DNA from: Margaritispora aquatica
Taxonomy: Eukaryota > Ascomycota > Leotiomycetes > Helotiales > Discinellaceae
Assembly: GCA_007644065.1 (NCBI GenBank)
Contig: VJWN01000014.1
Span: 558,001 to 622,000, forward strand
DNA length: 64,000 bases
Direction: 5' to 3'
The first letter of the stretch is position 1. Every line of letters begins with the position of its first letter. This document shows positions 47,258 through 59,673 of the stretch, one piece after another. The notes under the pieces are model-generated. The model was not told where the DNA came from. It worked only from the letters and a program-made list of their open reading frames with translations, and did not search any database. Both the position numbers and the translations under genes were made by a program.

Positions 47258-47809
47258 TTATCTTTCCTTGATCAATATCTCCCAGTGCCCAGTCTTAAAC
47301 GGTATGGTGATAAATTGGCGAAAGTCTACATGTTGGCCACTGACTTCTTCTAAATCAAATGTGGAGAAGAATTTCGCTGCTATCATGCGCATATCAGCCC
47401 ATGCAAAGCCTTGTGGGCATCAATGATTACATTTTGGTGAAATATTGGTGTTTGACTTACTTGATTCCAATGCAAGAGTGTTTCCCAGCCGAGAATGGGT
47501 AATTTGCATCCATATTCAATGATGTGAGCAAAGTCACTCCACACGAAGAAGAGGAGGCAGTTCATAGCCCCTCAAATTCAAAAATTCGGTTCCAATTTGT
47601 CTTCCCATTTCTGAAGTAATTGGGTGCAGTCTAAGGTTTTCATCGATGTACGTATGTAAGTAACGGTACCGATCGTCGATGGGAACCTCGCGATTTCCAA
47701 TAATACCATCGCTGGACTTACGAACAGGCAAGCTGGCAAGAAGTTTAGCTCCCACTACTGGATTGGGAGCGAGCTCGAGGAATAAACAGACTGTGGTCAT
47801 TATATGCAC
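47258..47809 (-). pseudogene. Cytochrome P450 relic
   Basis: The C-terminal part of a P450 can be read in pieces on the minus strand. The K-helix region is YLHTYIDENLRLHPITSEMG then GTEFLNLRGYELPP (about 47540-47800). The heme loop is PFSAGKHSCIGI (about 47465-47500), and a tail is MRMIAAKFFSTFDLEEVSGQ to KTGHWEILIKER (to 47258). Between the GYELPP segment and the heme loop about 50 residues are missing. After the heme loop a GTAAGT intron is followed by a one-base frame break. No N-terminal half is recognisable upstream. This is a broken gene, not a working enzyme. Confidence 0.75.
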
Positions 47810-49244
47810 GCACTGGGGTTTATGACCGAATTCTGCTAAAGTGAAGTCATTTGTCTAATTTCAATCACACCTCAGATGAGTGCTATTACATTCGGTTTTG
47901 CCACTGCCGGCTCGATCTTCACAAATCTCTCATTTAAGGGATTGCAAAAAGTCTTTCCTCAAGTCACAGACTCAACACTGCAGTAGGCTTTTTCAGGAGC
48001 TAGCGGTGACTTTTCATCAACTTCGAATCAAAAACAGTCAAGTGAGGCATTGGACGTATTGATGGAGAGCATCCGAATTATGTATGGGGAACCCCTCAAT
48101 ATCTGCTTCTGTTTGTTAATCAACGGAGTAGACTTCTCATATCAGAATCAATAATCGGAGCTAGCTCGTTCTGCGCCATTGTAATTTCTGTGAGTCGACA
48201 AGTATGAAATTACTTCGAGATATTCTAATGTACAAATAGGTCTTGGATGTGGCAGAGAAAACATGGCTGATGCCCCGAAAGTCTGATGAGGAACTACCAA
48301 GGGTCTGAAAGCCCAGTGAAAAGCAGAAAATATGTCAAAATGGATGCAAATGATTACAGGATGATGAAGTGTTATTCAGGTTTTGAGAGTAACAGTTGTT
48401 TCTCGAACTTGTCTCTCGCGAGAAGCCTAAAGCGATCTAGCGTGTATGCTCATATCCGACCACATAAATTCCACTTCTTTGCTCTCCTCCCTATCGTTCG
48501 CAACTTTCACGACACATATCCTCACCATCCTCGATTCAAATCCTGCCGTAAAGCTTGATCTGCATGGATGCACTCGTCACACCGTTGGTCCTGCAGTGAT
48601 TCTTATCAAGCTTTCCGATGGAGATAGCCAACCCCACTGTGCTCGAAAATGGGGGGCATTCTAGATCTTTTCGACCGTCTTCTGGAAGTCCTGGATGTAG
48701 CTCATCTATGGCTATAGCTGCTGTATAAAGGTTAGCGCATGTCATATGCTACTTCTTGTACCTGGAATATGCAGGTGGAAGGTTGGGGTTTTGCATATGC
48801 AAGAACGGAATAGGAGGTCTTGAAGTCAAGTTCTGAATGCCGACACAATCTGTATTTCGATTGCTTTGTAGACTGTTAATATCGCGGACGGAGAAGGGTT
48901 CTAACTCGGGAATTTTATTGCCCAGTTATCTTGAATTTTTTTATGGTCTATCTGCTTACGAGTATTGTCGCCGACCAATATGTCAATACTTGAACTTGTC
49001 CAGCACACTATGGACAAGGAGCGGCATGCCTCGTTATCTTGATGTCATATTGTAGCGGAATAAACCTAGATTTAGTACAAGCCTCCCACTCTCGTTGCTC
49101 CTCTGTTAAAAACACATGAATGTCAACTTACGCGGGAATTCCCTTATCTGCACGCGCAAGCCGTCGGCAAGCTAGAAGCAAGAAAGTATATGAGGTATGG
49201 GAATCACCTTGGTAATTGCTTGATAGGTCTCACTACAACCAGCT
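47810..49244. other. Gene-free, probably decayed stretch
   Basis: Many short frames on both strands with no domain. It may include the eroded N-terminal half of the P450 relic, but I could not recognise it. Confidence 0.5.
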
Positions 49245-51708
49245 ATGAGGTCTAATATATCTCTTCTTGCTACTGTGGTGGCCTTGTCCTTTGGCACGAC
49301 AGCTGTTCTTGCTCGACCAGAACCAAAGTCGGCCAATTTCAGGAATTGGAGGATCAAGAATGGACTCGCCGGCCAAACGAAACGTTGGGCTAACGAGACA
49401 TCAGATGGTGTGTCAGAATGTGCTGTTCCTGGAGCACAAACCATTACAGCACCAAAGATCAATGTCTGGGGCAGCTTGACCGACGATGAAGCTGCGTCGG
49501 TGGCAAGTTATCTATTTGCTCAGAGTTCTCTGAACCTCACAGCTACAGCCGATGCTGGAGAATGGGACAATTCTGTGTGAGTCTAGTCAAACCAAAGACC
49601 GGCAATCGCTGACATGTCCTAGACTTCAGATTGAGATCATGTCACCCAACAAAACCGACGTAGTCAGCTATTTTGATAGCCATGGTGCTACTCCAGCTAG
49701 ATATGCTCATGTAACTATCAATCATCGAGCATCAGCAGAGCCATACTACCAAGATATCATTGTCGGGCCATTGCCTATCAACAATGCAACAATCAGCTGG
49801 AAACCTCTCTCCTATCCCTACACCAAGAAGACATCAGGCCAGGTGCGAAATCTGGATGCTAGTCTTGACGATTCATGGTATGAGTTTATGTACAATATTA
49901 CGGCATCCATTCTCGACATTACCTTGGACCTGTGGAACGGTTCGGCTCTTGGACTTGACAATGATACCCTCGATGTATGGGGCATAGATCCTCTCAACCA
50001 AGCAGATGGTATCATTCGATGGGACACATTTTGGAACATGCCAACCACCGAGTTTGATTCGGGTACACTGCTTCCACTGGGATTGTTTTTCAAAACTAAT
50101 GTCACTGGGCGAGATCCAGCCAACTGGTCCCTTGATGGGTGGCTTTACAACGATATCTTTTATCCCACTACCGATGCATTCCGAGCAGCATATTACAAAC
50201 CAGGATTCGAGAAGTTCGCCGCTAACATTGATGGCTCCTGGGGATGGACAGACCACGAAGGCACTCCACCAAATCTCGATACTGTAGCACCACCAATGAG
50301 CATAGCTCCCGCAGGGTCACGATATTTTGTCGATACTAAGCAACAGTACGTAAAATGGATGGATTTTGAATTCTACGTCTCCTTTTCCCGAGACGTGGGC
50401 ATGCACTTGCACGACATCAAGTACAAAGGCGAGCGAATAATCTACGAACTCGGTCTGCAAGAGGCACTCGCCCACTACGCTGGCAACGATCCCGTCCAAA
50501 GTGGAACTGCCTATCTGGATACATTCTACGGCTTTGGATCGTACGCCTTCGAGCTCGTCAAAGGCTACGATTGTCCTTCATACGCCACATATCTCAATAC
50601 GACATTCTACACGGCTGAAACAACACACACTCACATTGACAGTATCTGCCTCTTCGAAACAGAAGCAAACTTCCCCATTGAGCGCCATAGCACCTCGCAG
50701 TACGTGACAGCCACCAAGAATATCTTCTTCACCATCCGCACTGTATGCACGGTCGGGAACTACGACTACATGTTCTCGTACGAGTTCTACATGGACGGAT
50801 CGATCAACATCGTCGTCCGCGCATCGGGATACATCCAAAGCGCCTATTTTGCCAAGAATACTGAGTATGGGTATCAAATCCACGACGCCCTCTCAGGCTC
50901 GATGCACGACCACGTGCTGAATTTCAAAATCGACTTCGACATCCTGGGCACAGCCAACACAATGACGACAACCACCAATGTCGCCGTCTCGGAAGTCTAC
51001 CCGTGGTCTGACGGGCTGGCGCGTAACACTATGAAGCTGAAGCGAAGCAACATCACCTCCGAGGACGAGGGCAAGCTCAACTGGGCCGCGAACGGTGCAA
51101 CGCAGTACGCAGTCGTCAACACGGACACCAAGAACATCTACGGTGAATATCGCGGGTACAGGATCTTGCCCTCCTCGCCGACAATCCACCTCACGGTCGA
51201 GAACAGCAGCAGTCTCGTCAACGCCGCCAACTGGGCTAAGCACGACTTATACGTCACGCGTCAACACGACACCGAGCCTCGGGCCTCACACCCCTATCAA
51301 TCCCAAGATGTGTTCGATCCCCCTGTTAACTTCGATGAATTCTTTGATGGTGAATCTTTGATGCAAGAGGATATTGTGGTGTGGGCAAACATGGGCATGC
51401 ATCACGTACCGCACACAGGGGATCTGCCGAACACTGTGTTCACGACTGCGCATAGTGGGATCCAGATTATGCCATTGAATTACCTGCTGAGTAGTCCGAC
51501 GAAGGAGACGGTGAATATGGTGCGTGTGGATTATGGGGATGGAAATGCGAGCACAGTACTTGATTTTGGGCAGGGCAAGGCGAGTTGTGCGATTGAGGAT
51601 GTAAGTGCTTTGGTGCCGGATTTGACGGAGTATGTGGGGGATACTGTGGTGAGGAAATTTCCTTATGATCCTAATGATCCGTATTATGAGACCGATAGTA
51701 TTGAGTAG
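49245..51708 (+). CDS. Copper amine oxidase, secreted
   Basis: Two exons, 49245-49576 and 49623-51708, give 805 residues. The enzyme oxidises primary amines to aldehydes with release of ammonia and peroxide, using copper and a self-made topaquinone (TPQ). A signal peptide (MRSNISLLATVVALSFGTTA) and many N-x-S/T sites point to secretion. The catalytic base is in AYLDTFYGFG (Asp near residue 410). The TPQ precursor tyrosine is in TVGNYDYMF (near 491). Two copper histidines are in SMHDHVLNF (near 539 and 541), and the third is in MHHVPHTGDLPNT. All required residues are present. Its downstream neighbours are a FAD amine-oxidase-like enzyme and a transporter, which suggests an amine-use module. 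Confidence 0.95.
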
Positions 51709-52588
51709 AGCACCGGATAGAGTACGAGGAAGTATCTATTGTGTGTTGAATGAATTAATGACATCCAACCTCGAAGTTTGATGCTCTGCCTCCATGCCAT
51801 GAATACTAGGCTTCTACGAAAGCGACGTGACAAAGCTTTCAATGAAGTAGACAACTGTCCATGCAGTTTCGTGGTGAGCATACTATCCACCTATGCAACA
51901 GAAGACTATAGATGGAAATAGGAGTAAAGAAGAAATGCAGACAACTTTGTCTCGTGCTAGGAATAGGATCGTGTACCTCCTTACCATTAAAAGGGGGCGA
52001 TAATAGCAGTGAGCATCGGTCGAGAAGCGAAACCACGACTTTGACGCTGGAGAGGGGATTTCATCCGTCAAAGCAAGTCTTGTAAAGGATCTAAGCGAAC
52101 AAAATCGACGAAAGGTGCTTCGAGCATGCATATGTGTCTCGACTCGTGTGGCTATATGGCCCTCGTCTCAAGCTTGAGCACAAGTACCATGCGTAAGCCA
52201 TTACAAAGGTGGGATGAGGGAGATTTCCCCAGCTCCTGCTGATCTGTTATCCATTCCAGATGAGCAAAGGTGGGATTTTGACAAGCGGCCAGTACATATA
52301 TCGCACGAAGTAAGAAGACCCTGCTCCGTTGCGTCATAGCATACATTCCGCAAATGAAATGGTAACCACTAGCTCGATCTGATAAGTCAAGATGGTTCCT
52401 GACTAGCTAGGGGATTTGATCTGATAACACCTGCCGGGCCGGAATTTGGTGTGTCGCTTCCTCATCCGCTTGACCATAGTCTCGTTACTTAAACATATTA
52501 AGAAGTCCTGCATTCACTGTGTTAATCCTAACTCAAATAACTTTTTCAAAGACATTAGGCAGCAGGTTGATCAACGGCTTCAGACGAC
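51709..52588. other. Intergenic between the amine oxidase and the FAD oxidoreductase
   Basis: No supported gene. It should contain the promoter of the FAD enzyme. Confidence 0.55.
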
Positions 52589-54385
52589 ATGGTACTCCCA
52601 ATTGAGAACCCAACAAAGTCATACTGGATTGAGGCAGCAGACTCTCCTCTTAAGAACTTCCGGTCAACAGATGAACTACCAACAGAAACAGATGTTGTGA
52701 TCATAGGAAGTGGCTATGCAGGAACTACCACGGCGTACTGGCTACACAAGGTCAGAGATGAAGCAAACTCTTTCTGGAAATACTGACTCAGGCGATAATA
52801 GTATACTGAGAACAGTGTAAGCAAGCCACGAATGCTCCTTCTAGAAGCACGTGACATATGTGGAAGTGCGACAGGACGAAATGGTAAGGCCCCTGCAAGT
52901 TATAAGTGAAATTGATGTTGACAACTCAATAGGAGGACAGCTGAGACCACACGCATATTCACGCTATACTCCATGGGCAGAAAGGTTTGGTCCAGATGGT
53001 GCAATGGCACTCATCAAGCATGAAATGGCACATTTGCCAGCATTTGAGGCGCTGCTAAAAGAAGAAGGCATCTTGGAGGATGTGTGCTTTAAGCTTGGCG
53101 AGACGTTTGATGCGGCCATGACTGATGAGGCATGGATACGACTGAAAGGGTGCTATGAAGCGATGAAAAAAGACCACGGAGAAAACGCAGATGTGGTCAA
53201 AGACTGTCGACTTATTGAAGAGGCTGTAGCTGCAGAACACTTTACTCAGATGAAAGGATGTATTGGTGCAGTTGTCCATCCTACAGGTCAGGTGTGGCCT
53301 TACAAGTTCATCCATGCACTTCTCCGGATCGTCCTCGCCGCAGGTAGGTTGAATCTTCAAGCACATACACCTGTTTTGGAAGTTTCAGATAAAGATACTT
53401 CTGGCTGGATCACAGTGAAGACTGCGAGAGGGCTTGTAAGAGCCAAGAAGGTGGTTCACGCAATAAATCGATGGACTTCACATCTCTTGCCTGACTTTGG
53501 AAGTCTCATCTTTCCGGGTGTCAATACGGTTGCTGCTATCAAAGCTCCGGAAGGATTCATCAAACACACTGGTGCTCAGCATTGGGATAGCCTTGTCAAT
53601 GTGAGTCTTGAATGAAGTCCTCTGGCATGTGGCTGACTCCAAGCACAGAATTATCATGTCCAGCTCCCCCCACCTTTCAATACTCTCATTATTGGAGGAG
53701 CAAAGCCATTGATTGTCCACAACCCACGAAGCTGGATTCTCCAGGACAGCGAGGACAAGCAGCTCGAAGGTGTACCAGAGTTCTTTCGAACATGGGCCCC
53801 ATCAGATATAGTAGGATGGCCAAGTAAGGACGCCGAGTTGGCAAGAGCTGCTGATGAAGGTGGATGTTGGACAGGAGGTAATGATGAAATCCCCAGAATT
53901 TCATTCATGGCTGATACATTGAACAGTTGATGGCTCAAGTATTGATGGATTTCCATATGTCGGCGCTGTTCCTAAACACGACTCGCAATTTATCGCATCA
54001 GGCTTTAGTGGCCATGGTAAGTCATTGCCATGAATTCATAGCAACAGAAGCTGACTTCCACTAAGGCATGCCTCGCATTCTTCTCTCAACAGCCAGCTTA
54101 GTCCCGCTTATTCTGGACGACCTGAATATCAAGTATACATCTCCTGCTCTGGTTGCTCCATATCCCATGCTGCCAACGCCATTCGTTATCACCGCCGAAC
54201 GTGTTGAAGCTTTGTTGAAAGTCGACTCGAAAGCCATGTTTCAGGAGAGTATTAGAAACGTATTATTGAGTGCGGAAAAGCCATTTTGCAATGATGAGCG
54301 AAGTACACCAAATGATGGAGGAGCTCCGAGGTTACGAGCTGCGGACATCAAGGTGGATGGATCCGCCTTGACGGATTTAGTTTAG
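52589..54385 (+). CDS. FAD-dependent oxidoreductase (DAO family)
   Basis: Six exons: 52589-52750, 52826-52883, 52933-53600, 53649-53877, 53927-54016 and 54066-54385, giving 508 residues. The Rossmann motif VVIIGSGYAGTTTAYWL (near residue 35) is followed by MLLLEARD and GRNGGQLRP. GAVVHPTGQVWPYKFIHAL and DGFPYVGAVP with the C-terminal GFSGHGMPRI complete the pattern of D-amino-acid oxidase/glycine-oxidase-like enzymes. This fungal branch is poorly characterised, and substrates are amines or imino acids by analogy. Exon 2 uses a GCAAG acceptor chosen because it gives the conserved PRMLLLEARD in frame. It lacks a signal peptide, so it would act inside the cell. Confidence 0.85.
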
Positions 54386-55513
54386 CGTGTATTTAGAATC
54401 CCTCTTATTTCAACCACATCTCTAATAAATGGCACTTTACCTTATATATCTAATATTTAATAAGCATTTACCTGAGCAAAAGTGGAAGATTGATCTTGAT
54501 TTTCACCGTACCAGGTTAGTATGGTATGAGCTATTAGCGATCTATTGGAAATTCCTTTCTGAGAAGCTTTATTTATACACCTTGGAAAACTTACTTGAGA
54601 TCACTTTTGACGACAGCATTCGAGACTAGAGACGTTATTGCTTGAGGGCAGAACAAAGATGAGAGATCCCGAGTATGAGATTATAAACAATGTGGAAGAT
54701 TCACTATCAGGATCTGATTGTGGTGAGGGCGAACAAGGATATCATGGAGCAGACAGCAGCTCTCTACCAGCACGACAGTCCAGCAAAATCGATCAGCTAC
54801 ACAGGCCACTTGTTAGGCGATTCTTATTGATGAAGAGTAAAGCAAAGTCACAATATGAACAGTACAAAAGGGTGAAGATAGCCTCTGCATCGGCCCTTCC
54901 AACCATGCACTGGGCAAAACCAAGATGGTTGAGGATGACAAGCATGTCTACCATGTTTAGACGTTGGTCAACCTCCAGACCACAGCGTCGAAGGCAACGT
55001 GAGTTCGATCAGATTGATATGTTTGTTTTACTCAAAAGGAGCGATCAGATCCACACTGCTGTCTTTCTTATCTCGTTTGTCCCCATACTGTATCTTATCC
55101 CCACGATCCACATCTATACACATACTGTACTGGGCCGGTCCCAGTGGGCTTGAAATTGGCAACTGCCGACAGTTCATAGGTTAACTATTATGGATGATGC
55201 TACAAGCTTATCTGGTTATCATCTTGTTGTTGCGTTGCCAAGTTTGAAACTCGTGTATTGTGTTTGCTGAAGCTACCGATGTCATGTTGGCCGTTGCCCA
55301 CCTTTGAGAGGACGGGAGGAAGCAAGCATTGGCACTCCGCAATTCAAGCATCCACGCTGGACACGGCGATTTGATGTGTTCGGCAACCATCTGTGAGATG
55401 CCCGTTATACTGGCAGTTGGGTCTCAGTAATGTCTTGTACTTAGTTTATATAGCTAGAAGCGACCCTGATATTTTTCGCATTTCTTACATTTCTTCATCC
55501 ACCATACTTCATC
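54386..55513. other. 1.1-kb stretch, possible gene remnant
   Basis: Holds AT-rich frames at 54429-54629 and 54638-55153. The second encodes an Arg-rich, low-complexity stretch (LVRRFLLMKSKAKSQYEQYK) with no recognised family and no convincing splice sites. It could be a remnant of a lost gene or transposon; I see no terminal repeats. Confidence 0.4.
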
Positions 55514-57418
55514 ATGGCATATTCGAAAGACAAAACCGACATGAAAACTGATCCTGTTATGGAAGGTGCTCACAGGACCTACTCCATTGCTGATGGAGAG
55601 GTTGTTGGGGAAGTGGACGACACCTATTTGGTCGCATCGAAATTTACGAAATTCTTTCGAGGAACTCTATTCCAAATGATCTTATTCGGATCGTGGGTAT
55701 TCTCTCCCTCTACATATGTTAAGACGCTAACATCTATCTAGTCTCTCGTTTGTTGGACCAGCGATGTCCGATGCCATCTCCAATCTTGGAGGTGGAGGTC
55801 TTTCTAAGCCATACCTAGCCAATCTCGCCAATTCAGTTGGCTATGCATCTGGATGTCTAATGACCCTGTTCGGTGGACCACTCATCAATAAGATTGGCAT
55901 CAAATACTCGTGTTTGATTGCTGCTTTGACATTTCCACTTGATGGGTCTGCTTATTATGTGAGCGCTAAGTATGGCATCGACTGGTATCTTCTATTTTCA
56001 AAGGTGATGCTCATTACCTCTAAAAGTAGACAAGACGCTTACGAACTCATTAGATCTTGGGTGGTTTCACCTCCGGCTTCCTATATGTTGCCGAGACAGC
56101 TGCAATGCTTTCATACCCAGACCCCAATAGTCGAGGCTTGTATCTCGGTGAGACTAACTCTTAACATAACAGCAGCACAAACTAACCATGACACAGGAAT
56201 TTGGTCCGCCATGCGTAATTCAGGAAGTATTATCGGTGGAGCTATCAACTTCAGCACCAATTATTCGAATTCAGACGCAGGAGGTATCGCTTGGAGCACC
56301 TATCTCATTTTCGTTGGTTTTGGTTAGTGGCTCGCCTTCCATCTGGATTCACTCAACTAACATGCAGCTTCTCAGAATGCACTGGAATTTTCTTCGCCTT
56401 ACTTTTATCGCCAACAAGGCGAGTGAGACGACCTAATGGTGTCAAGATCCCTATGTCACCCAATGCATCATGGAAGAAAGAATTCCAAGCACTTTGGAGC
56501 CATGCACAGAAGAAGAAGGTGAGCAGACTCTAGCTTCTCTGTCGGGGTAGCCACTGACAATCTACCTAGACGTGGCTTGTCTTCATTCCAGCCTTCCACT
56601 CCTTCTTCTATGGTGGAACAATGGGAACATACCTCTCCCTTCACTTCTCAGTTCGAGCCCGTGCTATGTCCTCACTCATCACACGTAAGTGCATATCTCG
56701 TCTTAATTAGAAGAAAAGAAGCCTAACAGGTTCCAAAGCAACAATTGTCATCCCAATGGTGATGGCATATGGCAAATGCCTCGACATGAAGCGCTGGTCT
56801 CAACCACGTCGCGCCTGGGTTGCTTTCTCACTTTGGGTCATCCCACAAGTTGCATGCTTCATTTGGATCGGTATTGAGTACAGTAGATTCGGCAGCGATT
56901 CCTACTCACTTGACTACAAGCTGTTCGTACTCTCTCACTCTCTAGTCTTGCTTACCCTTTGTCACTGCCACCCTCCCATCCCACTCCACTCCATCCTACT
57001 CCACCCTCCCAAGCAAAATTAACACCCACCCAGCAACCCCTCCCGCTGGGCAGAAGCCTACCTCCCCTACCTCATCATCTTCACAACCGGCTATCTCTGC
57101 CAGCTGTCCCTCTACTGGATCCTCGGCACCTTCAGCACCGATCTGAAACACTCATCACGCACCGGTGGCCTCTTCCGCGCCTTCGAAACAGCTGGCCAAG
57201 CCGTCTCGTACGGCATCAATTCTTCGTCTGGGGACGATCCCAGAATTGGGTTCTATGTGAATTGTGCGCTGCTGGCGCTGGTGATTCCGGCGATGGTGGC
57301 GCTCGTGAGGATGATTCCCGAGACGCCAGCAACGGTGGATATTGATGGTGGCGAGGTTGAGGAAGAGGTCGTGGTGGTGGGTAAAGGGATTGAGAGGGTG
57401 GAGGCGAGGGATATGTAA
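55514..57418 (+). CDS. MFS transporter, UNC93-like family
   Basis: Eight exons: 55514-55692, 55742-56003, 56054-56147, 56197-56322, 56376-56518, 56570-56684, 56739-56922 and 57034-57418, giving 495 residues with all phases matching. The sequence LSFVGPAMSDAISNLGGGGL, then NSVGYASGCLMTLFGGPLIN and GIWSAMRNSGSIIGGAINF, is typical of fungal UNC93-like permeases. A polar loop of about 40 residues sits between the halves. At intron 6 two acceptors 9 bp apart (AACAG at 56729, AAAG at 56738) would both keep the frame. The last intron (111 bp) is pyrimidine-rich. The substrate is unknown; the position beside two amine-oxidising enzymes makes amine uptake a reasonable guess. Confidence 0.87.
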
Positions 57419-58092
57419 GATTTTGGCTTTATATGGAGATGCCTCATAGACTTAACTGGATTGAGGAGATTTATGGTGATAGATCTAGCTCATAGACTCT
57501 TCTGGTATGCGAGACCCTGGAACCCCACTCATCGTAAATTCAAGTCGACTTCAGAGACCTACGTGACTCCATATATCGTACTAGAAACACCAAATTCTCG
57601 CTACGTGAGTGCATTACATCACAACTCGTTACAGACTGATTATCTATGTAATACACGACGCACATATACAGCGCTGGTCGCGCATGAGAAATACCTCGGG
57701 GCTGAGAGGTGAGGTTTTGGGTGTCGATTTTCAATTTAGCTCAGTAAAGTCAAGTAAGATAAGCGTAATATCATTCTGAATGTATATGTAAGTCCTCAAA
57801 ATGTACTAGAATATGCCATATGGTGCAAGTACGTGACCAGAGACAAGGATCTCCCTGGGATCAATGAGGAAGAATGCAGATATAGGTAAGTGCAGGCCGA
57901 GGATTTATTGGAACACAAGTCAGCAGGTAGTCTTTGCACGTACACCATGAATGTAAAGAGTACTAAGAGTGAAGGATATATAGACCTGTCCCGCAGAGCA
58001 GGCACAAGTCAGATTTCATTCTTGCTAGTGGATCTAGCATCATAATCCTACATCTCCTCCTATTATCGAACACCAGCGCCATGCATTTTTGC
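57419..58092. other. Intergenic between convergent genes
   Basis: 3' flanks of the UNC93-like gene and PRP17. No gene seen. Confidence 0.6.
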
Positions 58093-59673
58093 TTAATCCC
58101 AATACTTAATCATACCATCCAAACCAGCCGTAACGACCTTACTCGTCTCCTGGGGATGCCACTCGACGCACGTAACCGCTCCCTCCGAAGCCTGCATCTT
58201 GTGATACATCTTACACGTCTTCCAGTCCCAGAAGCACACGTATCCACCGCTATCACCCGATGCCACGAACTGTCCGTCAGGACTACACGCCACATCAATC
58301 GCGTAGCCCGCGTTGTTGTGGCCCTTGAACACCTTCTTTCTGTTCTGGCGGAACTTGTCGGTGGCGCCGTAGACGAAGATGTTGTTGTCGGAGGACTGGT
58401 AAGCCACGTATTTGCCAGATGGGTGGGCGGAAGCACGCGTCATAGGGTACATATGTGGCTCGGCGATGTATTTGATGGGGACGGGGATGTTGTAGTCCCA
58501 TGCTCGGAGCGACTTGTCGTCTGAGGTTGTCATAAACCGGCGATTCTCATCGACGAAGGTAATAGTGTTGATGGCTGCAAGATGGTGATCATATTCTTGT
58601 ACAATCTCCCGCGTTCGAATGTCGAATTGAACGATCTTCTTATCTGACATACCAGCGAGGAATTCATTCTCGTGTTCTGGATCTGGATTGAATTTGACAA
58701 CGTGAGGTGTCTTGCCAGTGGTAAAGCGATTCAAACATTGTCCTGTCTCTGTGTCCCATAGCTTGATCATGCGATCATAAGAAGCAGACAAGAATTGTTT
58801 GCCGGATGTGTTGAAAGTGACGTCCGAAAGCGCCTTTTGATGTCCAGAGTATGTCCGTAGTAACTCCTTCTGGTGGTATACGTCCCAGATTTTGACAGTC
58901 GTATCCGCACTTCCAGAGAGCATCAAATGTCCTGATCCAGGGAAGAACCTCACTCCAATGATAGGCTTTGTATGGCTCTTCCAAACATGCACCATCTTTT
59001 TAGGCACATAATTCTTCGCCGTTCCAGGCTCTTTCCTAAGATCAATCTCCAAGTCCTGTGGTACATGCATGTATGTCCGTCCCTGATAATCGTACTGTTC
59101 ACTGCCCTCAAACTTCGAAGTTTCATCTCCATTGGCCTCATCTTCTTTCCGTTTGGCAATAGCTTGTGGTAAAGCAGGCACGACAGCACCACTCTCAATC
59201 ACTTCTTCCTCCTCTTCGACTTCCTCGTACTCCTCATCGCTAGCCAGCTCATCGCCCTCCTCCACATCCTCATAGTCAACTTGCTTATATTTCGCCCATG
59301 GACCAACATAGGCGTCATCTCCTTCGGCAATTGTTGCATCTCCCTTCTTCTGCCTCTTCGCCCGTATTCGCGCTGACTCCTCCTTCTCTGCTGCTCCACC
59401 TCTGTAGTCTCTCCCGGGTCCTCTTTCTACTGCTCGATGATGGCTTCGAAAGGTATGTTCGCTGAGGTACATCTCCTGCGCATATCCTGTGAGAACATTC
59501 TTGCGTTTTAAGGTATTGACTTCATCTTTGAAGGGATTCGCTGGTCCTTGCGTTGGCCGAGACAGATCTTCTGATGTATATTTTACAACTGCGTGGTCCT
59601 CTCCAGCAGCCTGACGAACTATGAGCGCATTCTGAGGTGCCATATTTGGCGGGTAAGCTCCAAAGTCGGCCAT
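58093..59673 (-). CDS. PRP17: Pre-mRNA splicing factor PRP17/CDC40, WD40 protein
   Basis: A single exon of 526 residues. It acts in the second catalytic step of splicing in the spliceosome. The N-terminus (MADFGAYPPNMAPQNALIV, then QGPANPFKD and LTGYAQEMYLSEHTFRSHHR) is the conserved PRP17 signature. An acidic stretch (EEYEEVEEEEEVIE) follows. QGRTYMHVPQDLEID precedes seven WD40 blades (VKIWD, IKLWD, RAWDY, CFWDW, ending MIKYWD). The last blade finishes the protein as in the family. The start at 59673 matches the conserved N-terminus; an in-frame ATG at 59703 would add ten residues. Unlike its neighbours it has no intron. Confidence 0.96.
   Translation of the reverse strand: MADFGAYPPNMAPQNALIVRQAAGEDHAVVKYTSEDLSRPTQGPANPFKDEVNTLKRKNVLTGYAQEMYLSEHTFRSHHRAVERGPGRDYRGGAAEKEESARIRAKRQKKGDATIAEGDDAYVGPWAKYKQVDYEDVEEGDELASDEEYEEVEEEEEVIESGAVVPALPQAIAKRKEDEANGDETSKFEGSEQYDYQGRTYMHVPQDLEIDLRKEPGTAKNYVPKKMVHVWKSHTKPIIGVRFFPGSGHLMLSGSADTTVKIWDVYHQKELLRTYSGHQKALSDVTFNTSGKQFLSASYDRMIKLWDTETGQCLNRFTTGKTPHVVKFNPDPEHENEFLAGMSDKKIVQFDIRTREIVQEYDHHLAAINTITFVDENRRFMTTSDDKSLRAWDYNIPVPIKYIAEPHMYPMTRASAHPSGKYVAYQSSDNNIFVYGATDKFRQNRKKVFKGHNNAGYAIDVACSPDGQFVASGDSGGYVCFWDWKTCKMYHKMQASEGAVTCVEWHPQETSKVVTAGLDGMIKYWD

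Noticed and set aside
54429..55153. Possible transposon or effector remnant
   Set aside because: No terminal inverted repeats, target duplication, transposase or reverse-transcriptase motif could be seen.
58081..58524. 147-codon plus-strand frame
   Set aside because: Antisense shadow of PRP17 WD40 repeats.
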